Shown: positions 8,529 through 16,282 of the stretch, one piece after another | Numbering within the stretch: the first letter of the stretch is position 1 | Layout of the letters: the number at the start of each line of letters is the position of its first letter | Origin: Candidatus Poseidoniales archaeon | GTDB lineage: Archaea > Thermoplasmatota > Poseidoniia > Poseidoniales > Poseidoniaceae | Reading direction: 5' to 3' | DNA: 38,400 bases | Assembly: GCA_009887095.1 (NCBI GenBank) | Contig: QXYC01000002.1 | Coordinates: 41,453-79,852, forward strand | Program-made: the position numbers and the translations under genes | Notes under the pieces: generated by a model | What the model was told of the DNA's origin: nothing | The model's database searches: none | The model's input: the letters and a program-made list of their open reading frames with translations, nothing else

Positions 8529-9378
8529 GTAAGTAATCACGAATCATGGAAGAGTAATCGCCCTCTCCGTCCCACTTCATTGCATGTTCATCAACTCGAG
8601 CACGCTCGAGCGTTTGCTCAAACCCACCCCAGTCCTCAATCAAATTGAGGTTATAGGCCGCCTTTGGCGTGTAACCAGGCAGGAAATTCCTCCAAGTGAA
8701 CGGCACTCGACCTGGAGTGATTCGGTTGACCATACCTACGATCGAGGTGTTACACGTGGTCAAGAAGGAGTGATACCATTCACCTTTGACAGCCAATGAA
8801 TTGGCTTTGTTGGTTAATGCGTGAAGCAAGTCCTTCTCTTTGCCTGGAGGCGTGATGGCCCGGAACATGTAGTCCTTGTTACCTCGGGCATTGGTGCGCA
8901 GACCCAATAAATCCCGCTCAAAGCCAACCAATAGGTAGAGCTCAAAATGGCGCCAAAAACCGAGCCACGGATGGTAACGCTGACCCTTTCTTCGGCGTGC
9001 CTCAAAGGAAAAGGAAAGGCATGTCCCATCATTGAATTCGAAAGTGAGGAAGGTGTGGGCCATGCCGTGAATGCTGTGGAAATGGTCGACAACAAACCAC
9101 ACATCTTTGATTTCATCTGCACGAACTTCAACGGTATCAGCCCATGATTCATCCCGATCCCGAGTCGATCTCCAAAAGAAATCTCGAACGTTGTTGAACC
9201 GTATGGAATCGCCGTTGACATCGGCCGTCGTCGTCCGTTCGCAATCGGAATTCCAATCGTCTTCCAATTGAGGAACCCGTGGCCGAACCCGAACCATCCA
9301 AACCAAAACTGACAGAATGAGAAAACCTACGATGCTGATGCCAATGTACCCGAGGATTGTCAACCAATCAAGTTCCAT
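8512..9378 (-). CDS. DUF4105 (Lnb N-terminal periplasmic domain-like) membrane protein
   Basis: 288 residues from ATG 9378. GTG 9390 is also open, but GGTGA ends about six bases before ATG 9378, and the upstream gene's stop (TGA 9386-9384) lies just before it. One N-terminal membrane helix (about residues 7-29) is followed by a soluble domain. The features I recognise as DUF4105 are: IRFNNVRDFFWRS (59-71), AHTFLTFEF (107-115), LSFSFEARRRKGQRY (121-135), FELYLLVGFERDLLGLRTN (145-163) and FLTTCNTS (205-212). In this family the His of AHTF and the Cys of xNCT/TCNT look like a His/Cys active pair (here H108 and C209), suggesting a papain-like thiol enzyme; the reaction is not established. It is the last gene of a three-gene operon with two surface-protein genes, pointing to an envelope role. 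Confidence 0.8.
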   Translation of the reverse strand: MELDWLTILGYIGISIVGFLILSVLVWMVRVRPRVPQLEDDWNSDCERTTTADVNGDSIRFNNVRDFFWRSTRDRDESWADTVEVRADEIKDVWFVVDHFHSIHGMAHTFLTFEFNDGTCLSFSFEARRRKGQRYHPWLGFWRHFELYLLVGFERDLLGLRTNARGNKDYMFRAITPPGKEKDLLHALTNKANSLAVKGEWYHSFLTTCNTSIVGMVNRITPGRVPFTWRNFLPGYTPKAAYNLNLIEDWGGFEQTLERARVDEHAMKWDGEGDYSSMIRDYLPKGPL

Positions 9379-9383
9379 TCCAT

Positions 9384-10703
9384 TCACCACTTATGCCAGA
9401 TCCGTAGGTCCTGATCCCACCAATCCATCGAGCCATCTGGTTGTTGGCGCCAGAGGGTTCCGGAGTCATCGGTTGTAGTTGGCATGCCTTCTGGGTCGGG
9501 TGAGCCATCAGGAAGGATTGTTGGGGTCGGGCCTAGTGAACGAAGTCCACTGCCCTCCTCTTCATCTTTGACCCGTACGAGCATGAAGAAGACAATGAAT
9601 GCTACGATGAGCCCGAGGGCGCTAATTGAATACCAACCGACGGATTCCGTTTCCGTATCTTCTCCAAAGGAACGAGTTGGAAGAGCTTCCGCTTCTTCTT
9701 TCGTTAAATCCTCGCTTGGTTGCCGGACGAGGTTGAGACCGTGAACGGTTCGAATCTGCTCATTATTGATGACTTCAAGGCTGATCAGATGAACCCCCGC
9801 AGGAAGCACGGAACAGTCGTAAGTGTTGCTTTCTGTGCCGGGCAATTGTTGACCCTGAACCGACCAAATTTTGTCAAAGGAGGTGAAATCAACACCAGCC
9901 ATGTTTGGGACCATCGTGATTAGGCACGGCGTATCTGTGGTGTTGCCATCACCACGAACGCTTAACGAAAAGGCAGGTGCTGGTCGATTGTGAATCGTGA
10001 TGTTGAGCCACGATTCAGTGGTTTGCCCCAAGTCATTGCGATAGGCTTCTTTGAGCATGTATTCACCCGCTGGCCAATGGGAACAGTTCAGTGAAGTTTG
10101 GTTATCGAGAACGGTGAACGGCGCTCCTGAGAAGGTACGAACGCCTTCTGCGGCGTACCGAGGTCCAGTTTCATCTGCAAAGAGTCGGTCAATCGTGCAC
10201 GCATCCCCTGTCTCAATCAATGCTGGAGCCTCAAGATCCAAGGTGATTTGGGGTGTTTTCAGCGCGGGCCTGAGGACATATGTTGGCAATTGAATGGTGG
10301 TGATGGTCTCGCCGTTTTGGTTCACAATTTCAAGCCGAAGTGCGTGCTCGCCTTGAGCCCAAGCATCGTAAATGATGCTGGCATTTGATTGACCTGAAAA
10401 GGACATGGTGCGGCTGTCATGGACCTCCCGATCTTTGTGAACACCATACAGTCGCAGCTCGATATTGGAGAACTCATTTGTGGTGTTCATGATCACAACC
10501 ACTCGAATCGCATCTGCATCGCCGTCTTGATTGAGGTCCAGCGTATCGTTGCGGAGGGCCACTAAAGCGAGGCCTTCTGCTTCCAAAGCCTCCTCCGAAG
10601 ACGAGGTTTCTGCACCAACAGTTTCCACCAAACCAAGCGGAGCGCCCATGCTGGCCAACAGCACAATCAACATCACAAGGCTGCTTCGACGTCCTTCAAG
10701 CAT
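9384..10703 (-). CDS. Membrane-anchored ectoprotein with Trp-rich cytoplasmic tail
   Basis: 439 residues from ATG 10703. This start overlaps the upstream stop by 8 bases and has GGAGGGTG about seven bases before it; ATG 10724 is open but lacks that spacing. A signal peptide spans about residues 1-32 (SSLVMLIVLLASMGAPLG). The ectodomain has an Asp-rich DLNQDGDADAIRV motif near residues 58-70, then beta-rich Ig-like segments with paired cysteines and N-x-S/T sequons. A membrane helix lies at about 361-382 (ISALGLIVAFIVFFMLV). The tail is acidic and ends in an aromatic motif, LWRQQPDGS followed by MDWWDQDLRIWHKW. No known family is recognised. It is translationally coupled between the TSP3 surface gene and the DUF4105 gene, so the three products probably act together at the cell surface. 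Confidence 0.8.
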   Translation of the reverse strand: MLEGRRSSLVMLIVLLASMGAPLGLVETVGAETSSSEEALEAEGLALVALRNDTLDLNQDGDADAIRVVVIMNTTNEFSNIELRLYGVHKDREVHDSRTMSFSGQSNASIIYDAWAQGEHALRLEIVNQNGETITTIQLPTYVLRPALKTPQITLDLEAPALIETGDACTIDRLFADETGPRYAAEGVRTFSGAPFTVLDNQTSLNCSHWPAGEYMLKEAYRNDLGQTTESWLNITIHNRPAPAFSLSVRGDGNTTDTPCLITMVPNMAGVDFTSFDKIWSVQGQQLPGTESNTYDCSVLPAGVHLISLEVINNEQIRTVHGLNLVRQPSEDLTKEEAEALPTRSFGEDTETESVGWYSISALGLIVAFIVFFMLVRVKDEEEGSGLRSLGPTPTILPDGSPDPEGMPTTTDDSGTLWRQQPDGSMDWWDQDLRIWHKW

Positions 10704-13290
10704 TGATTTCACCCTCCGTAACATCTGGCGCTGGTACTGGCAGCGGAGGGAGGTTTTCGAGCGGAATCATGCCAGTTTGCGGTTGGGCTTGACTCATCTC
10801 TTCGAGAGAACGAGATTGTTTTTCCTCGAAGAGAGCCTCTTCTAAATCGTGTTCATTGCGGCCCGATTTGACGACCAGTGCTGCGCTCGCACCTAAGATG
10901 AAGCCGAGACCGATGACGAGGTAGGTCAACCATGAGGCTTCAGGATTCTCACCGAGAATGGCAACGGCTGCAGCGAATTCGCCATACTCATCCGACCATC
11001 CATCGTTGTTTGAATCAACGCACCCTTGCACATCGCGCTTGGAAGTACCAGCCTGCTCAGGACAGTCATCCCGGAAGGCGCCAAGTGGCACATCACCAAA
11101 TCCATCACCATCGAGGTCTCGCCATTGCAAGGCTTCTGTTGGGAAGGCATCTGCGGCTCCTTGTGGGTGAGCTTCCCACGATGCTGTGGGATCCGACCAA
11201 CCGTCTCCATCAGTGTCACGGCAGCCAAGGCGGTCAAGCATGGAAGTGCCGCGCACTTCCGGACATGCATCGCCCTGGTTCCCTTCTTCCCGATCGCCGT
11301 AACCATCACCATCAGAATCTCGCCATTGGGTCGGCTCATGGATGAATGCATCGCCAAGGTCCGACCAGCCATCGCCGTCAGTGTCAGCACAGCCCCATCG
11401 GTCGCCGCCTGAGGAAGGGCCGACTGAGGTGCCTGCTTGGTCAGGGCATACGTCAGCGGTTGTCCCTCGTGGGTTGTCCCCGCGTCCATCGCCATCGATG
11501 TCATGCCATTGAGTTGGATCCATCGGCCATGCGTCACCACGGCCACCCGGGCTTGCAAGCCAAGCATTTGTCGGGTCTGACCAGCCGTCTTGGTCGCTGT
11601 CTGGGCAGCCCCATCGGTCGAAGGTGGAAGCACCCTCGGTGGTCTTGCAACCATCGCCACGGTAGGCATTTCGAAGGGTCTGACCATCGAAGTATTCGAT
11701 GTTGTCACCGTAGCCGTCATCATCGGTGTCATGCCATTGACTTCGGTCTTCGGGGAAAGCATCGGCAAAACCGGCTGGGTGAGCAATCCAGTCGTTCGTT
11801 GGATTCGAAAATCCATCTTTGTCTGTATCTCGGCAACCCAAACGGTCGGCGTAAGAGATCCATCCGGATTCTACTTCTTCTGGAGAAGAGAACACGCATA
11901 CATCGCCCTCATAACCTTCTAAGTTGTCACCGTAACCATCACCATCTGTGTCACGATATTGCGTGGGGATGAAGGGAAAATCATCGACTTGAGAGGCACC
12001 GTAGGTTTGGTTGTCGCCCCAACCATCCTCGTCGGTGTCAAGCCATTGAGTGGGATTATCTGGGAAGTCGTCAACGAGGTTTGCCCCTTCGCTCTGGTTG
12101 TCACCCCAGCCATCAAAATCACGATCGCGCCACTGTGTTTCTTCGAACGGGAACGCGTCCGAACCATTGACGACCGTCCAGTTGACATCACCATCAGAAT
12201 AGGTGTCGCCGTCCGAATCCGTGCAGCCATAACGGTCGCCGGATGAACTTCCGGTGATGAAAGGGCACGCATCCGGTGTTGTGGCATTGAAGAGATAGGA
12301 GCCTATGCCCCAACTGAGTCGAGAGGTGTTCCAGGCTTGATCAGCCCAGTTGTCGCCATAACCATCAGAATCTGTGTCATTCCATTGGGTTGCATCGAGA
12401 GGGAAGGCATCACCTGTACCAACGGGGTGGGCGAACCAAGCGGTCACGCCATCAAGACCACCTGGGTCCTCATCCGAGTAGCCGTCGCCGTCGGAATCAA
12501 GGCATCCAAAACGGTCCAATGAAGAGTAGCCACGTCGATAGGGGCAATGATCGCCCTGGTAGCCTTCAAGGTTGTCACCGTAATTGTCGTTGTCGCTGTC
12601 GAGCCACTGTGTTGGTTCAAGGAAAAAGGCATCAGCGCCGTTTTGTGGCAACCATCCCGCTTCGGGATCAGACCAGCCATCGCCGTCGGTGTCAGGGCAT
12701 CCTTTCCGATCATTGGAAGAGGAACCGACCACATCGTCGCAATCATCATCGATGTCAACAAAGCCATCTTCATCGCTGTCTCGGTTGGTCTTGTCAATCG
12801 AAGGCGTGATTGTGTAATCGAACCCATCGTTGCACCATGAGTCGTCCGCTTTGACCTTGAAGTAAACGAAACTTTGTGCCCCAACGGTGGTTGAGAGGGT
12901 TTTCGAAGCAGCATTGTCGTCGACATAGGAGTCCACAATGGTCCCGCCTTGGGCGTTTAGCAGGGAAACCCGTCCTTGCCACCCATCACCAGGGCACCAC
13001 CACGCAGGACCGTTCATGGTTCCCGAAAAAGAAATCTGAACAATGTCGCCTTTCTTTGCTTCAATCTTCCAATAATCGGACTGATCATTTCCCGCATCGC
13101 AGTCGGGGTCGCAGACATAACCGCTGGAAGTAACACCGTCTGTCAGGGGCGTAGCGCTCTGAATATTGTTATCGGCAACAGCAGGTGGAATTGTACAAAG
13201 CAGCAAGGCCGCGAGCCATAGGGCCAGCACACGCCTCGCGAGCATGGTTGCCCAAGAGGTGGTGTGCCTATGAACACTACCCGTCGCCAT
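10696..13290 (-). CDS. TSP3-repeat surface protein with N-terminal PPC-like domain and membrane anchor
   Basis: 864 residues from ATG 13290. The frame is open to 13437, but the signal peptide (LALWLAALLLCTIPPAVA) follows ATG 13290 or ATG 13245; neither has a clear Shine-Dalgarno. Residues about 40-160 resemble a bacterial pre-peptidase C-terminal (PPC) beta-sandwich (YWKIEAKKGDIVQISFSGT). Residues about 165-770 are TSP3-type calcium repeats. Nine units of the form QW-x-D-x-D-x-DG-Y/W/F-GD alternate with eight GC-x-D-(S/T)-x-x-DG-x-S-D units, separated by DAFP or DxCP spacers. A membrane helix lies at about 785-806 and a tail of about 58 residues, with Glu-rich and Pro-rich parts, ends the protein. 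It heads the three-gene operon. Likely a rigid, calcium-stabilised surface stalk; no catalytic motif seen. Confidence 0.85.
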   Translation of the reverse strand: MATGSVHRHTTSWATMLARRVLALWLAALLLCTIPPAVADNNIQSATPLTDGVTSSGYVCDPDCDAGNDQSDYWKIEAKKGDIVQISFSGTMNGPAWWCPGDGWQGRVSLLNAQGGTIVDSYVDDNAASKTLSTTVGAQSFVYFKVKADDSWCNDGFDYTITPSIDKTNRDSDEDGFVDIDDDCDDVVGSSSNDRKGCPDTDGDGWSDPEAGWLPQNGADAFFLEPTQWLDSDNDNYGDNLEGYQGDHCPYRRGYSSLDRFGCLDSDGDGYSDEDPGGLDGVTAWFAHPVGTGDAFPLDATQWNDTDSDGYGDNWADQAWNTSRLSWGIGSYLFNATTPDACPFITGSSSGDRYGCTDSDGDTYSDGDVNWTVVNGSDAFPFEETQWRDRDFDGWGDNQSEGANLVDDFPDNPTQWLDTDEDGWGDNQTYGASQVDDFPFIPTQYRDTDGDGYGDNLEGYEGDVCVFSSPEEVESGWISYADRLGCRDTDKDGFSNPTNDWIAHPAGFADAFPEDRSQWHDTDDDGYGDNIEYFDGQTLRNAYRGDGCKTTEGASTFDRWGCPDSDQDGWSDPTNAWLASPGGRGDAWPMDPTQWHDIDGDGRGDNPRGTTADVCPDQAGTSVGPSSGGDRWGCADTDGDGWSDLGDAFIHEPTQWRDSDGDGYGDREEGNQGDACPEVRGTSMLDRLGCRDTDGDGWSDPTASWEAHPQGAADAFPTEALQWRDLDGDGFGDVPLGAFRDDCPEQAGTSKRDVQGCVDSNNDGWSDEYGEFAAAVAILGENPEASWLTYLVIGLGFILGASAALVVKSGRNEHDLEEALFEEKQSRSLEEMSQAQPQTGMIPLENLPPLPVPAPDVTEGEINA
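10985..12790 (-). repeat. TSP3 calcium-repeat tract in the second surface gene
   Basis: About 600 residues of alternating aspartate-rich units, nine QWxDxDxDGxGD and eight GCxDxDxDGxSD, cover most of this gene's ectodomain. Units differ enough that they are not recent DNA duplications, but antisense words such as ccatcgccgtc, ccgtaaccatcaccatc and gccattg recur at regular spacing. The unit design is the same as in the tract at 2125-4150. Confidence 0.85.
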
Positions 13291-13470
13291 TGACAGGTGG
13301 TGGTTGCCAAAGTACCGTTTAGGATTGTGGCCGAGCAGCCAAATTAAGTTCTTCAGATGAGAAAAACGGCATGGTTGTTGAGGATTCAGATTTGGAATGC
13401 TGAATGCTGTGTATTGGAGCAAGATTACCTTGAACAAACTTGACCGATGGGTTTCATCAATCCATCCGCC
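13291..13470 (-). promoter_or_regulatory. Intergenic region, candidate promoter of the TSP3/ectoprotein/DUF4105 operon
   Basis: This 180-base gap lies between the stop of the GT4 gene and the first gene of the next minus-strand operon. On the minus strand it holds a short T run (complement of 13362-13366) that could end GT4 transcription. It also holds a TATA-like CTTAATTTGG around 13339-13348, about 50 bases before ATG 13290. Both are weak, single-sequence calls. No RNA gene or small ORF with support is seen. Confidence 0.3.
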
Positions 13471-14754
13471 TCAGAGTGCGTTTGGTGCTTGATTGCCTAA
13501 CAACGAAGCGTAAATTCGCTCAAAATCTTCCGCATTGTGTTCGTATGTATATTGAGACAATACCCGCTCCCTACCAGCTTTCGCCTTGTTGATTCGCTGC
13601 TCAGGAGCATCGAGCATTCGACAGACAGACTTCGCCAAATCGATTGGGTCTCCTGAGTTGAAGAGATCACCAACCGAATGATCGATCATTTCGGTCAAAG
13701 GAGGTTGATTTACGGTTACAACTGGTGTGCCACTGGCCAATGATTCGAGTGGAATCAGACCCTGCCCCTCATAGTAGGAGGGGTAGACAACGAGATCTGC
13801 AGAACGGAAGTGCTGTGCTAAATCCTCAAACGACATACTGCTGCGAATAAATACCGCATGTTCGACGCCCAATTTTCGAGCATTTTTTAGCAGTCTTTTC
13901 TTCATGTGTCCCCTGCCAACGATGACCAATCTGGCACCTGGATGCTCTTGTAAAATAGCAGGGAGGGCTCGAATGAGAGTCATGTAGCCCTTTCTGGCGA
14001 CGAGTCTTCCAACTGCTAACATCATGGGAGTTTTTGTCTCTGCCATGTAACTCAAGGCAGCTTCGTCTCCACAATCATAAGATGAACGTATTTTTTCATG
14101 ATTTAATTGCTCTTCCTCATCGTCTTGATTCGGAGGTCGAAACACCTTATGGTCGCATCCCCATAGCACAACTTCACAATTAAAATTGTCAGATGGCTTG
14201 TACCAATTTTCGAATTCTGATAGGGTCGATTTAGAATTCGAAACACATATACTTGATTCGAGGATTCCTGCTCGTTCATATTTTGAATAATACGTACCAG
14301 TCAACCTTATTGCAAGGTCGTTTGGATTTCTCCAAGTAGCGGACTCCTTAGCCTTCGCCGCCCGAATCACTCCTTGCTTCTCGCCCAACCAAGAACCGTG
14401 CAAAGAGGAGCAAACTGGAGCGATGTTCTCTTCCATAAATCTAAACTCTTTCCTAGAAAAAGACGCTAATGGTAAATGGATGTGGATCACATCGATCGCT
14501 TCTAATCTGTTGAGATGCTTCAGGGCCTTTAACGAGTTTTTAGCATAGGAACGAGTAAACGCCATCGGGGCCTTCAACCAAGGCACTTCGATAATGGTCA
14601 CACCTTGTTGGGCTGGAGCCTTTCCTTTGTGTGCTCGTGTGATGATGGTGATGCTGTGCCCACGTGCCGCCAAATGGCCTGCAAGATGGAACACCACCGA
14701 GCCAATCCCCCCCCATCGGGGAGGGTATTCACCCGACACCATGACGATGTGCAT
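13471..14754 (-). CDS. GT4-family (GT-B fold) glycosyltransferase
   Basis: 427 residues from ATG 14754, where the typical first strand begins (MHIVMVSGEYPPRWGGIGSV); the frame is open further upstream but that part is not family-like. The GGIGSV glycine loop near residue 15 binds acceptor or phosphate in this fold. The C-terminal half has GRLVARKGYMTLIRAL, ARLVIVGRG and the nucleotide-sugar site SADLVVYPSYYEGQG followed by LIPLESLASGTPVV, containing the E-x7-E motif. It probably transfers a sugar from a nucleotide-sugar to a lipid or glycan at the cytoplasmic face. It is divergent from a dolichol-phosphate-mannose synthase-like GT2 gene, which suggests a role in glycosylating the surface proteins around it. 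The stretch 14050-14480 looks more AT-rich than its neighbours, as is common for variable glycan genes. Sugar and acceptor cannot be told. Confidence 0.9.
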   Translation of the reverse strand: MHIVMVSGEYPPRWGGIGSVVFHLAGHLAARGHSITIITRAHKGKAPAQQGVTIIEVPWLKAPMAFTRSYAKNSLKALKHLNRLEAIDVIHIHLPLASFSRKEFRFMEENIAPVCSSLHGSWLGEKQGVIRAAKAKESATWRNPNDLAIRLTGTYYSKYERAGILESSICVSNSKSTLSEFENWYKPSDNFNCEVVLWGCDHKVFRPPNQDDEEEQLNHEKIRSSYDCGDEAALSYMAETKTPMMLAVGRLVARKGYMTLIRALPAILQEHPGARLVIVGRGHMKKRLLKNARKLGVEHAVFIRSSMSFEDLAQHFRSADLVVYPSYYEGQGLIPLESLASGTPVVTVNQPPLTEMIDHSVGDLFNSGDPIDLAKSVCRMLDAPEQRINKAKAGRERVLSQYTYEHNAEDFERIYASLLGNQAPNAL

Positions 14755-14860
14755 GACGGTCCGAGTGCGCACTTGGGTTTCAATGTCACCGAAATGAATC
14801 ACCACCTCCTTCAACTTCTCGTTCCAATGCTTTGAAGGGGGTTGTGTTTGTCGGAGAATC

Positions 14861-15634
14861 ATGGGCGAAAAACTCCCAGTTACCGTGACGGTGATTCTTC
14901 CAACTCGAAACGAAGAGGAAGCATTAGGTCCGACCATTGACGCAATCCCTCGAGGATGGTGTAAAAACCTCGAAATTATGATTGTTGATGGAAATTCCAG
15001 CGACCGAACACGTGAAATCGCCCTCGAAAAGAAAATTCGAGTCCACCTCGAAGACCGCAAAGGATACGGTCGAGCCTACAGAACTGGGTTTGACGTGGCT
15101 AAAAACGACATCATCGTGACAATGGATGCAGACTGCACCTACCCTGCTGAACTCGTGCCAACCCTCGTGAAGCGCTTGCTCGATGACGACCTTGATTTCA
15201 TCACATGCGATCGACTCTCGCTTGCTGAAGAGGGTTCCATGCCCGGCATCCATGGATTTGGTAACTGGGCGCTTTCCTTCACTGCTCGACTCTTGTTTGG
15301 TTACGGAATCAAAGATTCCCAATCCGGCATGTGGGTGTTCAGGAAATCCATCTTTGACAACGAAGCAATGCGTCCAACCAACGACGGTATGCCCCTTTCT
15401 GAAGAGATGAAAATTCTCGCTCGTCGTGTCCTTGGAAAGAACAAGGCCGTAGAAATCTCCGTCCCATACCGTCCACGTGTTGGTGAAGCAGAAATCCACA
15501 CATGGGGCGATGGATGGAAGAACTTCAAATTCCTCTTCGCTCGCCGAGTGGGTCTTCACCGAACTCGAACACCGTGGGGCGCACGCCCCTCAAACCCTGA
15601 TTCGACCAATGGCGACATTCCTGAACAAGCTTGA
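14861..15634 (+). CDS. GT2-family glycosyltransferase, dolichyl-phosphate mannose synthase-like
   Basis: 257 residues from ATG 14861, with GGAG at 14853-14856 as a well-spaced Shine-Dalgarno. The GT-A fold is evident: TVILPTRNEEEALGPTIDAI (about 9-28), IMIVDGNSSDRT (39-50), GYGRAYRTGF (68-77) and the metal-binding TMDADCTYP (87-95, D89/D91). QSGMWVFRKSIF further on matches the DPM1/AglD group. There is no C-terminal membrane helix, as in soluble DPM1-type enzymes. It would transfer mannose or another hexose from a GDP- or UDP-sugar to dolichyl phosphate at the cytoplasmic membrane surface, for protein glycosylation. The many N-x-S/T sequons in neighbouring ectoproteins fit that. Donor specificity is uncertain. 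Confidence 0.88.
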   Translation: MGEKLPVTVTVILPTRNEEEALGPTIDAIPRGWCKNLEIMIVDGNSSDRTREIALEKKIRVHLEDRKGYGRAYRTGFDVAKNDIIVTMDADCTYPAELVPTLVKRLLDDDLDFITCDRLSLAEEGSMPGIHGFGNWALSFTARLLFGYGIKDSQSGMWVFRKSIFDNEAMRPTNDGMPLSEEMKILARRVLGKNKAVEISVPYRPRVGEAEIHTWGDGWKNFKFLFARRVGLHRTRTPWGARPSNPDSTNGDIPEQA

Positions 15635-15645
15635 GTTGATGCTCT

Positions 15646-16281
15646 GTGGAATTCTGGCACCAAAAATGGTCAACCAATCAAATTGGGTTCCACCGGCCCG
15701 TGGTGAACGATCTGCTAGCCAAGCACTGGTCGAGCATTGAAGCAAATCAAGGCGCCAATGTGCTCGTACCATTGTGTGGAAAAACCATGGACATGCACTG
15801 GTTAAGCGACAAGGGCCACACAATCACAGGGATTGAATTGGTCGAACAGGCCGTTCATCAGTTCTTTGATGAGGCCAAAACAACGCCTGCGATTCAGCAA
15901 GAAGGTGCTCACAAAAGGTACACTGCCGGTGACTTGACCATCTTGCAAGGTGATTTGTTCACCCTGCCAGCCGAGGCTGCTTCATGCGAGGCATGGTACG
16001 ACCGGGCGGCAATGGTGGCCCTCCCCTCGACCATGCGGCAAGCCTATGTGAATCAAATTCATTCGTTGTGCACACCTGGTTCTGTAGGATTGATGATTAC
16101 CTTTGCCTATCCGCAAGAGCAGATGCAGGGCCCTCCGTTTTCATTGCCTGATCAAGAAGTGAGCGCTTTGTTTGCAGACAGGTTTCAAGTCACCCTCCTC
16201 GAAACTGTTCAACTGGAAGATGAAAAGCAACGGGGCCTGTCTGAACTCACGTCATCGGTGTTCAAACTGGTACGAATTTGA
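15646..16281 (+). CDS. tpm: Thiopurine S-methyltransferase (TPMT)-family SAM-dependent methyltransferase
   Basis: 211 residues, matching bacterial TPMT (about 215). The start is GTG 15646, because an in-frame TGA sits at 15637-15639 and the family N-terminus (MEFWHQKW, then IGFHRP) begins there. Motifs: VLVPLCGKTMDMHWLSDKGH (about 39-58) with the SAM-binding PLCGKxxDM signature, GIELVEQAV (about 61-69), and the diagnostic YDRAAMVALP plus STMRQAY (about 117-133). Family members methylate sulfur, and in bacteria also oxyanions or reduced forms of selenium and tellurium; in the ocean a small thiol or halide-like substrate is possible, but nothing here fixes it. It starts 11 bases after the GT2 stop, so the two may be co-transcribed. 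The convergent surface-protein stop follows after one base. Confidence 0.9.
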   Translation: MEFWHQKWSTNQIGFHRPVVNDLLAKHWSSIEANQGANVLVPLCGKTMDMHWLSDKGHTITGIELVEQAVHQFFDEAKTTPAIQQEGAHKRYTAGDLTILQGDLFTLPAEAASCEAWYDRAAMVALPSTMRQAYVNQIHSLCTPGSVGLMITFAYPQEQMQGPPFSLPDQEVSALFADRFQVTLLETVQLEDEKQRGLSELTSSVFKLVRI

Positions 16282-16282
16282 A

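Noticed and set aside
10985-12790. Regularly spaced repeated DNA words, possible CRISPR array
   Set aside because: Words vary, are in frame, and encode calcium-loop protein repeats; no constant direct repeat with unique spacers.
10926-12938. Long alternative frames across the second TSP3 gene
   Set aside because: Shadows of the repeat codons (low-complexity His/Arg or Met/Thr-rich products); the repeat frame has a signal peptide and anchor.
13291-13437. N-terminal extension of the TSP3 surface protein to 13437
   Set aside because: Residues do not look like a signal; a clear signal peptide begins after ATG 13290 or 13245.
14755-15060. Upstream extension of the GT4 reading frame over the GT2 gene
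   Set aside because: The GT4 fold begins at ATG 14754; the extension is antisense to the conserved GT2 coding region.
14924-15559. A 211-residue frame antisense to the GT2 gene
   Set aside because: No family features, while the plus strand encodes a complete GT2 with catalytic DxD.
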